NCBI GenBank assembly: GCA_963778895.1
Contig: CAVZVZ010000007.1
Span: 144,838-208,837 of the forward strand
From: CAVZVZ01 sp963778895
GTDB lineage: Bacteria > Actinomycetota > Acidimicrobiia > Acidimicrobiales > Acidimicrobilacustridaceae
Direction: 5' to 3'
DNA: 64,000 nucleotides
Shown: positions 44,163 through 54,215 of the stretch, piece by piece
Numbering within the stretch: the first letter of the stretch is position 1
Layout: the number at the start of each line of letters is the position of its first letter
Made by a program: the position numbers and the translations under genes
The notes under the pieces: generated by a model
Seen by the model: only the letters and a program-made list of their open reading frames with translations
The model's database searches: none
Told to the model about the DNA's origin: nothing

Positions 44163-44580
44163 TGCGCCGATAAGCGGCGCTCGGCGGGAACGTCGCCGTC
44201 AGCTGCCGCGTCTTCTCGAGGAAGCGGTCGATGTCGACGATCACGCGGCTGACTCGACCGACCGCGACCAGGCCGCGTTCGTCGCTGACCGACACCGTGA
44301 AGGTGACGCGCCGGCCGTTGACCTTCTCGACGGTCGCCTCGGCGATGACCGTGTGCCCGACCGCGGTGGGAGCGAGATGGTCGAGTTGCACCCGCATGCC
44401 GACCGATGTTTCGCGGGGACCGATCTCGCCGAGCAGTGCCTTGCACGCCGCTTCCTCGCACAGCGCGATGACCCGCGGGGTGGCGAGGACGGGTACGTCT
44501 CCGGATCGGATCGCGATGGCCGTGTCGGCGTCGCCGACAGTCAGTTCAGCCTCGGCGCTCAGGCCAGGTTTCACGGGCAC
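44116..44580 (-). CDS. hotdog-fold thioesterase, fluoroacetyl-CoA-thioesterase-like
   Basis: 154 aa. VKPGLSAEAELTVGDADTA and the ATPRVIALCEEAACKALL helix are hallmarks of the FlK-like hotdog family, followed by SVGMRVQLDHLAPTAVGHTV with the catalytic-type His. Likely hydrolyses a short acyl-CoA. GTG at 44580 is chosen. Its last 16 codons lie inside the convergent ThDP-enzyme gene, so the C-terminus may be slightly longer than in the real protein. Confidence 0.78.
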   Translation of the reverse strand: MPVKPGLSAEAELTVGDADTAIAIRSGDVPVLATPRVIALCEEAACKALLGEIGPRETSVGMRVQLDHLAPTAVGHTVIAEATVEKVNGRRVTFTVSVSDERGLVAVGRVSRVIVDIDRFLEKTRQLTATFPPSAAYRRIRRDCSIGGTCPRDR

Positions 44581-44641
44581 CGGGGTACGATAAGCGCCCT
44601 CGCGATCGTCCAGCCAACTCCCTTGGAAGGGTGCATGTCCC

Positions 44642-46035
44642 GTGATCGATGAAGACGTGATCAGCCGCGTGCTCGGCACGGCCCTGCAGACCGGCGGCGA
44701 CTTCGCCGAGGTCTTCGCCGAGGACAAGCGGTCATCGTCCGCCGTCCTCGACGACGGAAAGGTCGAGGAGCTCACTTCCGGCCGTGATCGGGGCGCAGGC
44801 ATTCGGGTGGTGGTGGGCGACACCACCGGTTTCGCCCACACCGCGGACCTGTCCGAGTCCGGCCTCGCCCAAGCGGCGCAGGCGGCCGCGGCGGCTGCCC
44901 GCAGTGGTGGGGGCGGCGTCAAGACGGTGTCACTCTCACGACAGGACGTGGTCCGGCCGTACCTCATCGAGACCTATCCGGAAGACGTGCCGAAGGCGAG
45001 CAAGGTCGCGTTGCTGACGCGCGCCGACGAGGTGGCGCGCTCCGAGGGCTCGTCCATCACCCAGGTGTCGGCCAGCTACGGCGACAGTCGGCGGCGGATC
45101 CTGGTGGCGAACAGCGACGGCCTGCTCGCGAGCGACGACGTGGTGCGCACCTTGTTCACCGTGTCCTGTGTGGCCACTGGCGACACCGGCATGCAGACCG
45201 GCCGCGAGGCGGTGGGTCACACCGTCGGGTGGGAGCTGTTCGATCTCTACGACGTCGAGGATCTGGCGCGCGCGAGCCGCCGGCCGGGCCATCACCAAGC
45301 TCAACGCCCGCCCGGCGCCGAGTGGCGAGATCCCCATCGTCATCGGCAGCGGCGGTGGCGGAGTGCTGTTCCACGAGGCGTGCGGTCACGGGCTCGAGGC
45401 CGATCTCGTGAACAAGGGCGCCTCGGTGTTCAAGGGTCGCGTCGGCGAGCAGGTCGCCGCACCCGGCGTCACGATCGTCGACGACGGCACGATGGCCAAG
45501 GAGTGGGGCAACTACGCCATCGACGACGAAGGCCACGAGGCGCAGCGCAACGTCCTGATCGATGACGGCGTGCTCACCGACTACATGTGGGATCTGCTGC
45601 GGTCACGCAAGGAGGGTCGGGCCAGCTCTGGCAACGGCCGTCGTCAGAGCTACCAGCATCTGCCGATGGTGCGGATGACCAACACGTATCTGTTGGCCGG
45701 CAAAGAGGATCCCGACGACATCGTTGCGTCGACCGACCACGGCGTGTACGTGAAGCACCTGGGTGGCGGTCAGGTCAACACGGCCACGGGTGACTTCGTG
45801 TTCGGGATGACCGAGGCCTATCTGATCGAGAACGGTGAGATCACCGATCCGATCCGCGAAGGCAATCTGATCGGCAACGGCCCCGAGGTGCTCACCAACA
45901 TCGACGCACTCGGGAACGACTTCGCCATGGGCCCGCCCGGAACCTGCGGCAAAGACGGCCAAGGCGTGCCCGGTCGGTGATGGCGTACCGACGTTGCGGG
46001 TCAAGAAGCTCACGGTCGGCGGAACCGCGGCGTGA
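44642..46035 (+). CDS. tldD: metalloprotease TldD (two frame breaks)
   Basis: The catalytic subunit of the TldD/TldE heterodimeric metalloprotease, which trims modified peptides such as microcin B17 precursors and degrades unfolded substrates. The zinc motif HEACGH is present, within GGGGVLFHEACGHGLEAD, and HLGGGQVNTATGDFVFG forms the metal/peptide loop. About 464 aa after correcting a GC-repeat expansion at 45266-45274 and an extra base at about 45970. The corrected C-terminus ends LTVGGTAA and the stop overlaps the next gene's GTG (GTGA). Confidence 0.9.
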
Positions 46036-47372
46036 CCGATCTGCTCGACATCGCCGATCGGGTGGTCGGGCTGGCCCAGCCCGGTGAGCAGATCGAGGCC
46101 GTCGTCGTGCGCGGGCTCGACACCGAGATCAAGGTGTACGAGGGCGACATCGAATCGTTGTCGTCGGCCCAGTCCCAGGGTGTCGGCATACGCGTGATCG
46201 CCGACGATCGGCAGGGTTTCGCCTACGCGGGAACCTTCGACGACGAGGTGTTGGCCGAGACCCTGGCCGAGGCACGCGACAACGCCGCGTTCGGCACGCC
46301 GGACGAGTTCCTCGGTTTGGCCGAGCCCGACGGCGTGCGCCGAGCCGAGCTCGACCTCTGGCGCGACGAGCTCGTCGACTTCCCGGCCGACAAGAAGGTC
46401 GCGCTGGCCATCGAGCTCGAACGAGCGGTGCGCGCCGCCGATCCTCGGGTCTCCGGTATCGAGTCGGCCGAATACGTCGACTCCGTGAGTGAGGCGGCGA
46501 TCGCCACCACCACGGGCGTCCGCTCGTCGAGTCGAGACACCGGTTGCTACGTGGCCACCTATGCGATGGCCGAGGAGGATGGCGAGACGCAGACCGGCTT
46601 CGGCTTCTCGGTCGGCCGCGAGCCCGGAGCCCTCGACGTCGAGCGGGCGGCACGCGACGCGGCCGAACGAGCCACGCGGATGCTCGGTGCCACCAAGCCG
46701 ACCAGTGAGCGGGTGACCGTGGTGCTCGACCCGTGGGTCACCGCGCAGTTCTTGGGCATCCTCGCCTTCACGCTGAACGGCGAGTCGGTGTTGAAGGGTC
46801 GTTCGCTGTTCGCCGACCGGCTCGGCGAGGACGTCGCGTCCCCGTTCATCACGTTGGTCGACGATCCGACCGACGTGCGGGCCTTCACCGCGACCGACAC
46901 CGATGGCGAGGGCCTGGCCACGCGCCGCAACGAGCTCATCGCCGGCGGTGTGCTGCAGAAGTTCGTGCACAACGCCTACACCGCCCGCCGCATGGGCACT
47001 GTCTCCACCGGCTCGGCCGTGCGGGGATTCAAGTCGACGCCGGCCGTTGGCTGCATGGCCACGATGTTGCAGCCGGGCACGAAGACGCCGGCCGAACTGA
47101 TCGCCGATGTCGGCGAGGGCGTGCTCGTCCAAGAGGTCGCCGGTCTGCACTCCGGTGTGAACCCGATCAGCGGCGACTTCTCGACCGGTGCCGAGGGATT
47201 GCGCATCCGAGGCGGCGCGGTGGGCGAGCCGCTGCGTGAGTTCACCATCGCCTCGACCTTGCAGAAGATGCTGAAGGACATCGAGGCCGTCGGCAACGAT
47301 CTCGAGTTCCTGCCGATGAGTGCGGCTGGCGTCAGCGTCGTCATCCGCGACGTCACCCTCTCCGGCGCGTGA
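46032..47372 (+). CDS. tldE: TldE/PmbA protein, copy 1
   Basis: 446 aa, the non-catalytic partner that shapes the proteolytic chamber of TldD. Family blocks: SAQSQGVGIRVIADDRQGFAY (about 46), LDPWVTAQFLGILAFTLNG, GEGLATRRNELIAGGVLQ, STGSAVRG and VAGLHSGVNPISGDFSTGA. The zinc motif of TldD is absent, as expected. Coupled by 4-bp overlaps to tldD before and to a second tldE-like gene after it. Unbroken. Confidence 0.92.
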   Translation: MTDLLDIADRVVGLAQPGEQIEAVVVRGLDTEIKVYEGDIESLSSAQSQGVGIRVIADDRQGFAYAGTFDDEVLAETLAEARDNAAFGTPDEFLGLAEPDGVRRAELDLWRDELVDFPADKKVALAIELERAVRAADPRVSGIESAEYVDSVSEAAIATTTGVRSSSRDTGCYVATYAMAEEDGETQTGFGFSVGREPGALDVERAARDAAERATRMLGATKPTSERVTVVLDPWVTAQFLGILAFTLNGESVLKGRSLFADRLGEDVASPFITLVDDPTDVRAFTATDTDGEGLATRRNELIAGGVLQKFVHNAYTARRMGTVSTGSAVRGFKSTPAVGCMATMLQPGTKTPAELIADVGEGVLVQEVAGLHSGVNPISGDFSTGAEGLRIRGGAVGEPLREFTIASTLQKMLKDIEAVGNDLEFLPMSAAGVSVVIRDVTLSGA

Positions 47373-48722
47373 CCGCCAGCAAGGGCGAGCTGCTCGACAT
47401 CGCTCGGCGCATCGCCGAGCGCGCCCTTCCGGGCGAACAGTTGGAGGCCTACGTGGCACGCGGCGTCACCACTTCGGTGAAGGCGTACCAGGGCGAGGTC
47501 GAGTCGCTGACGTCAGCCCAGTCACAGGGCGTCGGCATCCGGGTGATCCGCGACCATCGGCAGGGGTTCGCTCACTGTGGAACGCTCGACGAGGACGTCG
47601 TGCTCGACACACTCGCCGACGCGCGTGACAACACCGCCTTCGGTGAGCCCGACGAGTGGTTCGGTCTGGCCGAACCCGACGGCGTGCTGCCTCCAGATCT
47701 TCTTGCTGGGCTCGCCGGCGCTCGAGGGATTCCCGACCGAGAAGAAGGTCGAGCTCGCGCTGGAGATCGAACGTCGGGTGAAGGGTCTCGACCCGCGCGT
47801 CACCGGCGTTCGCGTCGCTTCGTACGGCGACAGTACCGGCGAGTACGCGATCGCGACATCGACCGGGATGTCCTGCGCCGCCGCGGACGCCGGTTGTCAT
47901 GTGTCGGTGTCGGCCCTCGCGGTCGACGGTGACGAGACGAAGATCGGCGGTGGTATCGACGCCGGCCGCGACCCCGAGGCCTTGGATCTCGATCAGGTTG
48001 CGCACGACGCCGTCGAGCGGGCCGTGCAGTTGTTCGGGGCGACCAAGCCGCCGTCGAGCAAGCTCGCCATCGTCCTCGAACCGCGCTTCGCGGCGACCGT
48101 GCTCGGCATCGTCGGCGGCATGCTCACCGGCGAGCGTGTGCTCAAGGGTCGGTCGCCCTTTGCAGATCGCGTGGGTGAGGCGATCGCCTCACCGCTGTTG
48201 AGCTTCGTCGACGACCCGACCGACCAACGGTCGCTCGCGGCCGATCCCTACGACGGTGAAGGGCTGGCCACCCGCCGCAACAGCCTGATCGAAGCGGGCC
48301 ACCTGTGCGGCTTCCTGCACAACGGGTACACCGGACGCCGCTCGGGCACGCGCTCGACGGGCTCCGCGGTGCGCGGCTACCGGTCCACTCCCGGCGTCGG
48401 GTTGCATGCCATCGCGGTCGCACCCGGTGAGGGCACGCTCGACGAGTTGATCGCATCGATCGACGCCGGCTTCTTCGTGCAGGGCCTCACCGGGCTGCAT
48501 TCCGGCGTGAACGCCGTCAGCGGGGACTTCAGCGTCGGCGCCGAAGGTCTGATGATTCGCGACGGCGCCTTGGCCGAACCGGTACGTGAGGTCACGATCG
48601 CGTCGACCCTGCAGCGCATGTTGCTCGACATCCAAGCGGTCGGCGTCGACGTCGAATGGCTTCCCAGTGGGTCGGCCGTGCCCTCGATCGTGATCGCCGA
48701 CGTTTCCCTCGGCGGCGCGTAA
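47369..48722 (+). CDS. TldE/PmbA protein, copy 2 (one frame break)
   Basis: About 451 aa. It shares with copy 1 the blocks SAQSQGVGIRVI, GLATRRN, STGSAVRGY, GLHSGVNAVSGDFS and the DVSLGGA C-terminus, so it arose by duplication. Frame break at about 47690. Having two distinct TldE subunits beside one TldD suggests alternative or asymmetric assemblies (inference). No recognisable peptide precursor lies nearby. Confidence 0.88.
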
Positions 48723-48770
48723 GCGGTCAGCCGCAACTCCTGCGTTCCAGGTTGGTAGACGGCGGCTCGA

Positions 48771-49984
48771 TCAGCCCGCGGGGTCCGCCGTGATCGCGGT
48801 GAAGATCGGCTCGCCCTGATAGGCGAGCGGTCCGAGCGATGTGATGGACGCCACCGTGCGGTCGTACGACGCCTTGTTGGACTGTGGCGTTGCCAACGTG
48901 ACGAGGAAGTTCGACCGATCGACCCACGTCGGTGTGTAGTCCACCTTGGTGGCCTTGAACGAACCGTTGGGCTGCTCCTGCACCGCGACTTGCAGGATCA
49001 TGCCGTCCTGCGACGGTGTCGGGGTGTTGGGTGAGCCCTGGTTCGACAGGAAGTTGCCCATGCCGTAGGCGACGTACTTGTCGCCGATCTTCTCGATCGG
49101 CTGCACGACGTGGACGTGTGCACCGATGATGAAGTCGATATCGGGTGAGGCGAGCAGTTGACGGGCCAGCGCCTGTTGTTCGGGTGTGGGAGCCGACTGG
49201 TACTCGGTGCCCCAGTGCAGGCTCACGGCGACGAAATCGGCCCCGGCCTGTTTGGTCGCGGCGGCGTCGGCGAGGATCTTGTTGGCATCGATGAGGTTGA
49301 GCGACCACGGTTTGTCCGCCGGCATCGGTATGCCATTCGTGCCGTACGCGTAAGCCAGATGCCCGACCTTGATGCCATGGACGTCGTAGATCGTCGGCGT
49401 CACCGCATCGAGGGCCGACCGGAACGAGCCGGTGTGCTTCAGTCCCGCGGCGTCGAGCACGTCGAGCGTCGAGGTGACACCCGCAGCCCCCTTGTCCAAC
49501 GTGTGGTTCGACGCGGTGTCGCATCCGTCGTAGCCCGCGGCCTTGGCGTCGGCCGCGATCTCGCGGGGGACGTTGAACACCGGATAGCCGGACAACGAGG
49601 TGTCATCCTCTGATATCGGCGTTTCCATGTGACAGATCGCCAGGTCGACACCAGAGATGATCGGTGATGTCACCGTGAGCATCGGAGCGAAGGAGTACCC
49701 AGATCCACCCGCGTTCTCTGCGCCCTGCCGCTGTACCGGCGCGTGCAACAGGAAGTCCCCAGTGGCAGCGAAGGTGAACGATCGCAGGGGATGATCCGAC
49801 TTGGGTATCGGCGCTGCTGCTCTCGGCGTCGCCGCCGATCGGTGCCGCCGTTTCGGTCGGGCCGCCGCTGGCCTCGCTCGTGGTGGTGCGTGCTGTGGTG
49901 GCGGGTCGAAGCCACCAGCCCGAGGACGAGGACGAGGACGACCACCGCGCCCAAGGCCAGGAGGACGCGGCGCCGCCGATTCAC
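48771..49984 (-). CDS. CapA/PgsA-family metallophosphatase-like protein (two frame breaks)
   Basis: About 404 aa. A signal anchor (about 8-27), a Thr/Ser/Pro linker, then the CapA domain: TFAATGDFLLHAPV first metal block, VDLAICHMETPIS, SNHTLDKG, LHWGTEY and the GAHVHVVQPIE histidines. Extracellular, related to poly-gamma-glutamate synthesis proteins. Frame breaks at about 49770 and 49895 fall in the linker, where the corrected frame reads TETAAPIGGDAESSS. GTG at 49984 is the start used. Confidence 0.83.
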
Positions 49985-50041
49985 CGCCGCTGCCCCTCGG
50001 TGGCTCGCACGAGCAGGCAGCGTAGACAGCCGGCCACCGGG

Positions 50042-50641
50042 TCAGCCGTCGCCCGCCAACGCGAGCACGGCCGTGCTCTGGAGCGCGGCACGAGCGGTGC
50101 CGGTGAGCTCATCGGGATCCACGGCCACGGTGACGGCGTCGTCGGAGGTCGCGATCACGACCGCGCCGGTCGCGACTCGCTGGGTCCGAGTGGTCCCGTC
50201 GAGGGCCACGGCCACGATGTCGACGCGGTCACCCGGAGCCACCGGCGGACGCCCCGAGGGCGTGGGAACGGCGAGGGCCCGGGTGTCAGCGGGCGCGAGG
50301 GCCATTGGGCCGGTGACGCCGTCGGGGGCCAGTCGTTCGGCGACGATCGGCTCGCCGGCGAGCACGGAGGCCACGACCGTGCGACCCATCGGGTCGGTGA
50401 CCGGTGTGCCGACGACGAACGCGACCGGCAGCTCCGAGGAGCGAAGGTCGTCGTCCTCGATCACGTCACCGACGGTGAGGTCATGGGCCGCGACGACGAC
50501 CGTGCGGCGGACGCCGTACGCGTCGGCCATCTGGTTGGCTCGGGCCACGGTGGCCGCCGCGGCCGTGCCGGCGACCAGGGAGAACCCGACCGCGACCGCG
50601 GCCCGCGTCAGACCCCGCCTTCGTAGGAACCACGGTCGCAT
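50042..50641 (-). CDS. SAF-domain protein (CpaB/FlgA-like)
   Basis: 199 aa. An N-terminal membrane helix (about 14-33), then the SAF domain VVVAAHDLTVGDVIEDDDLRSSELP (about 47-71), and a beta-rich region with GDRVDIVAVALDG. This resembles the Flp-pilus assembly protein CpaB/RcpC. No other tad/flp genes are in the window. It is downstream of the FmdB-like gene on the same strand and may be co-transcribed. Confidence 0.75.
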   Translation of the reverse strand: MRPWFLRRRGLTRAAVAVGFSLVAGTAAAATVARANQMADAYGVRRTVVVAAHDLTVGDVIEDDDLRSSELPVAFVVGTPVTDPMGRTVVASVLAGEPIVAERLAPDGVTGPMALAPADTRALAVPTPSGRPPVAPGDRVDIVAVALDGTTRTQRVATGAVVIATSDDAVTVAVDPDELTGTARAALQSTAVLALAGDG

Positions 50642-50702
50642 GGGCGCGCCTTTCCCCTCGGGTTGCGTACGGGGGAAGCGCTAGAGGGGGAAGTGCGGGT
50701 CG

Positions 50703-51083
50703 TCAGGTCGCGGCGGGGGTCTTGGCTTTCGGCCCCGAATCGCCCGGGCTCGCCGAGCTCTTGTCCCCGGCGCCCTTGTCGGAGGAGCCCTTGTCGGACG
50801 AGCCCTTGTCGGACGAAGTCTTGTCCGAGGACGTCGATGGCTTGTCCGTCGAGCTCGAATCGGACGATCCCGACTCGCTGGTGGTCGAGGTCTTGGAGCC
50901 CGAGCTCGGCCGGCTGTCGTTCTTGTAGAAGCCGCTGCCCTTGAAGCTGATGCCGACCGACCCGAACTTCTTGCGCAGCGGGCCGCCGCACGTCGGGCAT
51001 TCGGTCAGGGGGTCGTCGTGGAAGCCCTGTACGGCTTCGAGCTCGTCCCCGCAGTCCTTGCAGCGGTACTCGTATGTGGGCAT
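50703..51083 (-). CDS. FmdB-family zinc-ribbon protein with disordered tail (Ruc-like)
   Basis: 126 aa. The zinc ribbon MPTYEYRCKDCG ... CPTCGGPLRKKF (residues 1-40) is followed by FKGSGFYKND and a Ser/Lys/Asp-rich low-complexity tail with SSDKG repeats. Architecture and position next to galU match Mycobacterium tuberculosis Rv0991c (Ruc), a redox-switched chaperone whose expression is heat- and HrcA-linked. A CIRCE operator sits just downstream of a TATCCT -10 hexamer in its promoter. Orthology is inferred from synteny and layout. Confidence 0.8.
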   Translation of the reverse strand: MPTYEYRCKDCGDELEAVQGFHDDPLTECPTCGGPLRKKFGSVGISFKGSGFYKNDSRPSSGSKTSTTSESGSSDSSSTDKPSTSSDKTSSDKGSSDKGSSDKGAGDKSSASPGDSGPKAKTPAAT

Positions 51084-51096
51084 CGCGTGGCTCCGG

Positions 51097-51123
51097 CTGG
51101 CACTCGCAAACGGTGAGTGCCAA
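51097..51123. promoter_or_regulatory. CIRCE element (HrcA operator)
   Basis: CTGGCACTC-N9-GAGTGCCAA has two perfect 8-bp arms (TGGCACTC at 51098-51105 and GAGTGCCA at 51115-51122), with the exact 9-nt spacing of CIRCE. It abuts the TATCCT -10 (minus strand, 51123-51128) of the FmdB-like gene and lies 36 bp upstream of galU. Confidence 0.85.
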
Positions 51124-51155
51124 GGATAGCGGCGACCTCCTCCAGGCGGCCACCC

Positions 51156-51161
51156 TACGAT
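51156..51161 (+). promoter_or_regulatory. -10 hexamer, leaderless promoter of galU
   Basis: TACGAT ends 7 nt before the ATG at 51169 and overlaps the in-frame ATG at 51160, favouring the downstream start. Confidence 0.5.
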
Positions 51162-51168
51162 GGAGCTC

Positions 51169-52056
51169 ATGTCCCAGCGTGAGGTCACCAAGGCGGTCAT
51201 CCCGGCGGCCGGGCTCGGCACCCGGTTCTTGCCCGCGACCAAGGCCCAGCCCAAAGAGATGCTGCCGGTGGTCGACAAGCCCGCCATCCAGTACGTCGTC
51301 GAGGAGGCGGTCCGCGCCGGCATCGACGACATCCTCATCATCACGGGCCGAGGCAAGCGATCCCTCGAGGACCATTTCGATCGGAACTTCGAGCTCGAGT
51401 ACTACCTGGAGCAGAAGGGCAAGGTGCACGATCTCGACGAGATCAAGGCGCTCGCCGAGATGGCTGACATCCACTACGTGCGCCAGGGCGAGCCCTTGGG
51501 CCTCGGCCACGCGGTGTCGGTGGCCCGCAAGCACGTGGGTGACAACCCGTTCGCAGTCCTGCTCGGTGACGACATCATGGATCGCCGTTCGACCGTGCTG
51601 AACGAGATGATCGGCACCTACGAGCAGTACGGACGATCAGTCATCGCCCTGTCGGAGTTCCCGCTCGAGGAGATCTCCTCGTACGGCTGCGTCAGGCCCG
51701 AGACCGTCACCGATCGTCTGGTCCGCGTGCTCGACATCGTCGAGAAGCCCCAGCCGGCCGATGCGCCGTCGAACCTGGCCGTCATGGGTCGCTACGTCTT
51801 CACGCCCCAGATCTTCGAGGTACTCGAGCACGTGCCGCCGGGGGTGGGCGGCGAGATCCAGCTGACGGATGCGATCGCGACGCTGCTGGACGATCAGACG
51901 GTGTACGGCTTCGTGTTCAGTGAAGGCCGGTACGACATCGGCAAGAAGCTCGATTATCTGCGGGCCACGGTCGAGCTCGCGCTCGATCGGGATGACCTCG
52001 GCCCCGAATTCACCGCGTTCCTGGTCGAGACCTTGCAGAAGCGCGGCTTGGTCTGA
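51169..52056 (+). CDS. galU: UTP-glucose-1-phosphate uridylyltransferase
   Basis: Makes UDP-glucose for cell-wall glycans and glycolipids. 295 aa. AVIPAAGLGTRFLPATKAQPKEMLP (nucleotide-binding, residues about 10-34), VEEAVRAGI, GDD at about 126 and the EKP loop (about 192) are the GalU signature. Divergent from the FmdB-like gene across the CIRCE element and followed 10 bp later by moeA, the order also seen in mycobacteria. Unbroken. Confidence 0.94.
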   Translation: MSQREVTKAVIPAAGLGTRFLPATKAQPKEMLPVVDKPAIQYVVEEAVRAGIDDILIITGRGKRSLEDHFDRNFELEYYLEQKGKVHDLDEIKALAEMADIHYVRQGEPLGLGHAVSVARKHVGDNPFAVLLGDDIMDRRSTVLNEMIGTYEQYGRSVIALSEFPLEEISSYGCVRPETVTDRLVRVLDIVEKPQPADAPSNLAVMGRYVFTPQIFEVLEHVPPGVGGEIQLTDAIATLLDDQTVYGFVFSEGRYDIGKKLDYLRATVELALDRDDLGPEFTAFLVETLQKRGLV

Positions 52057-52066
52057 CGGCGAGACG

Positions 52067-53307
52067 GTGCCGCTAGTCCCGCTCGAGGAGGCGCAGCGGT
52101 TCGTTCGCGACCGCTGTCCGGCGCTCGATCCCGTCCCGATGGCGTCGGCCGAGGCGTGGGGTTGCGTGGTGGCCGAGGACTGCGTGGCCACCGCACCGAT
52201 GCCGCCGTTCGCGAACACCGCGATGGATGGCTTCGCCGTGCGGGCCACCGACGTGGCCGACCGCGTCATCGGGCTCACCCGTGCGGCTCCGCGTGATCGA
52301 GACCGTGTTCGCCGGAGTCGCTCCGACCCATCCGGTGGGGGAGGGCGAGGCCACGCGGATCATGACCGGCGCACCGATGCCCGATGGCGCCGACGCCGTG
52401 GTGATGGTCGAGCGTACGAGTCCGGTCGGCGACGATGCCGTCGACATCGCCGATGCGGTCCCGGCGGGCACCAACGTGCGCGACGATCGGCAGCGACATC
52501 CAACCGGGTGACGTCGTCGTGCCGGCGCGGTCCGTGCTGACACCGGCCCGCATCGGCGTGCTGGCCGAGATCGGCGCCGAAGCGGTTCGGGTCTTTCGCA
52601 AGCCGCGAGTTGGCGTCCTGTCGACGGGTGATGAGTTGGTGGCCGACGGCGGGCCACTCGCGGCGGGCCAGATTCGCGACTCGAACCGCCCTGCTCTGCT
52701 CGCGCTCGTGCACGCGAGCGGCTTCGAACCGGTCGACCTCGGGCTGGTGCGCGACGACGAGGCTGCGATCGTGGGTGTCATCGAACGAGGCGCGGCCACG
52801 TGTGATGCGCTGCTCACGAGCGGCGGGGTGAGCATGGGCGACGTCGATCTCGTGAAGGTGATCCTCGGCAAGCTCGCCGACATGAGGTGGATGCAGATCG
52901 CGATCCGCCCGGCCAAGCCTTTCGCCTTCGGCGTCGTCGAACGAGCCGACCACGTGAAGGTTCCGGTCTTCGGCTTGCCCGGTAACCCGGTGTCCTCGCT
53001 CGTCTCGTTCGAGCTCCTGGCCCGCCCCGCGCTGAAACAGATGGCGGGACATGTCGATCTCGAACGACCCCGGGTTCGCGCCGTGGTCGATGCGGCGCTA
53101 ACGCGGCGCCCGGACGGAAAGACGCACTTCGCACGCGTCATGTGCGAGTACGAGGACGACGGCCGCTACCACGCCCGTTCGGCCGGCGGGCAGGGCTCGC
53201 ATCAGCTGGCGGCCATGGCCGCCTCGGATGGGCTCGCCGTGCTCCCGGATGGCGATGGTGTCGCCGTCGGTGACCTCGTCGACGTACTGCTGCTCGATCA
53301 GCAATAG
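52067..53307 (+). CDS. moeA: MoeA/gephyrin-like molybdotransferase (or Glp) (two frame breaks)
   Basis: About 413 aa. MoeA domains: PFANTAMDGFAVRATD (substrate loop, about 50), the RIMTGAPMPDGADAVV block (about 100), the MPT-binding GVLSTGDELV (about 185) with LTSGGVSMGD, and GLPGNPVSSLVSFELL near the C-terminal domain. Frame breaks at about 52280 and 52485. It inserts molybdate into molybdopterin, or, given the nearby GlpR/SepX-like gene, may be the Glp cell-division paralogue described in Corynebacteriales. The GTG at 52067 is a plausible start. Confidence 0.88.
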
Positions 53308-53316
53308 CGCAGGGCT

Positions 53317-54186
53317 TCAGCGGCGGGCCTTCTCGGCCAGCGGGAAGATCACTTCGTCGTCGAGGGCGGCGACGAGCACACTCTCGTGCTCGTCGGGTGT
53401 GAGCGGGGCGAATTCATTGGCCGCCTGCAGGGCGAGCTCGAGGATGTGGGTGTCGCCCGGAGTGCAGAACGCGTGCACACCAGGCGTGGACAACGTGAAC
53501 CGAACACCGCGTCGCACCGATGCTGCGTCGGCTAAAGGTTCGTACCAGGTGCCTGCGGTCGGCTCCCTGTCACCCCATGGGCGCCACGCCACCGCCTTGA
53601 TCGCCATGACCCCGACGTCGCGAGCGGCGCATTCGGCCAGCAACGCCTCGGCGTCGGCTCGGTACTGTGGGTCGGCCCACACTCGCGGGTACACGGGGAA
53701 CATCACGGTGTCGAGATCCCAGCGGCGCAGCGCTTCGAGGTGAGCAGCGGGCGCACCGAGGTCATGGCCGGTGATACCGACGAAGCGCGTCAGTCCCTCG
53801 TCGCGTGCGCGCAGCATCGTCTCGATGGCGTCGACGCGCTCGTCGAGCACGTCGAGTCCGGTGACGCCGTGCGCCTGATAGAGATCGAAGTAGTCGCAAC
53901 CGAGCTTGCGCAACGACGTCTCGAGCTGATCGCGCACGCCGTCGGACGCCTTCCGCAAGGTCTTGCAGCCGACGAACAGCTGATCTCGGACGGCCGGGAC
54001 GTGTGGTCCGATCGCATCTTCGGCGTTGCCGTACTGAGGAGCGATGTCGAGGTGGTTGACGCCCGCGTCGAGCGCGAGTCGGAACGTCGGCTCGGCCGAC
54101 TCCGGCGTGGCATCCCAGAACGCCGCACCGCCCAGGATCGCCAGCGAGCTCTCGTGTCCCGTGCGACCCAATCGTCTGTGCTGCAT
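53317..54186 (-). CDS. aldo/keto reductase
   Basis: 289 aa, NADPH-type TIM barrel. Catalytic tetrad residues are visible as Asp in HLDIAPQYG, Tyr in the same block, Lys in GCKTLRK and His in YQAHGVTG. Begins MQHRRLGRTG as usual. Substrate unknown. Convergent with moeA and divergent from moaA (30-bp spacer). Unbroken. Confidence 0.9.
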   Translation of the reverse strand: MQHRRLGRTGHESSLAILGGAAFWDATPESAEPTFRLALDAGVNHLDIAPQYGNAEDAIGPHVPAVRDQLFVGCKTLRKASDGVRDQLETSLRKLGCDYFDLYQAHGVTGLDVLDERVDAIETMLRARDEGLTRFVGITGHDLGAPAAHLEALRRWDLDTVMFPVYPRVWADPQYRADAEALLAECAARDVGVMAIKAVAWRPWGDREPTAGTWYEPLADAASVRRGVRFTLSTPGVHAFCTPGDTHILELALQAANEFAPLTPDEHESVLVAALDDEVIFPLAEKARR

Positions 54187-54201
54187 CGGGCCATCATGCC
54201 G

Positions 54202-54207
54202 TAGCCT
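54202..54207 (+). promoter_or_regulatory. -10 hexamer, leaderless promoter of moaA
   Basis: TAGCCT ends 8 nt before the ATG at 54216. Confidence 0.5.
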
Positions 54208-54215
54208 GGCGAGCG

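Noticed and set aside
45603..47459. 618-aa ORF on the minus strand
   Set aside because: Antisense to tldD/tldE, which are clearly coding.
44642..48722. RiPP biosynthetic cluster around tldD/tldE
   Set aside because: No YcaO, cyclodehydratase, precursor peptide or dedicated transporter is adjacent.
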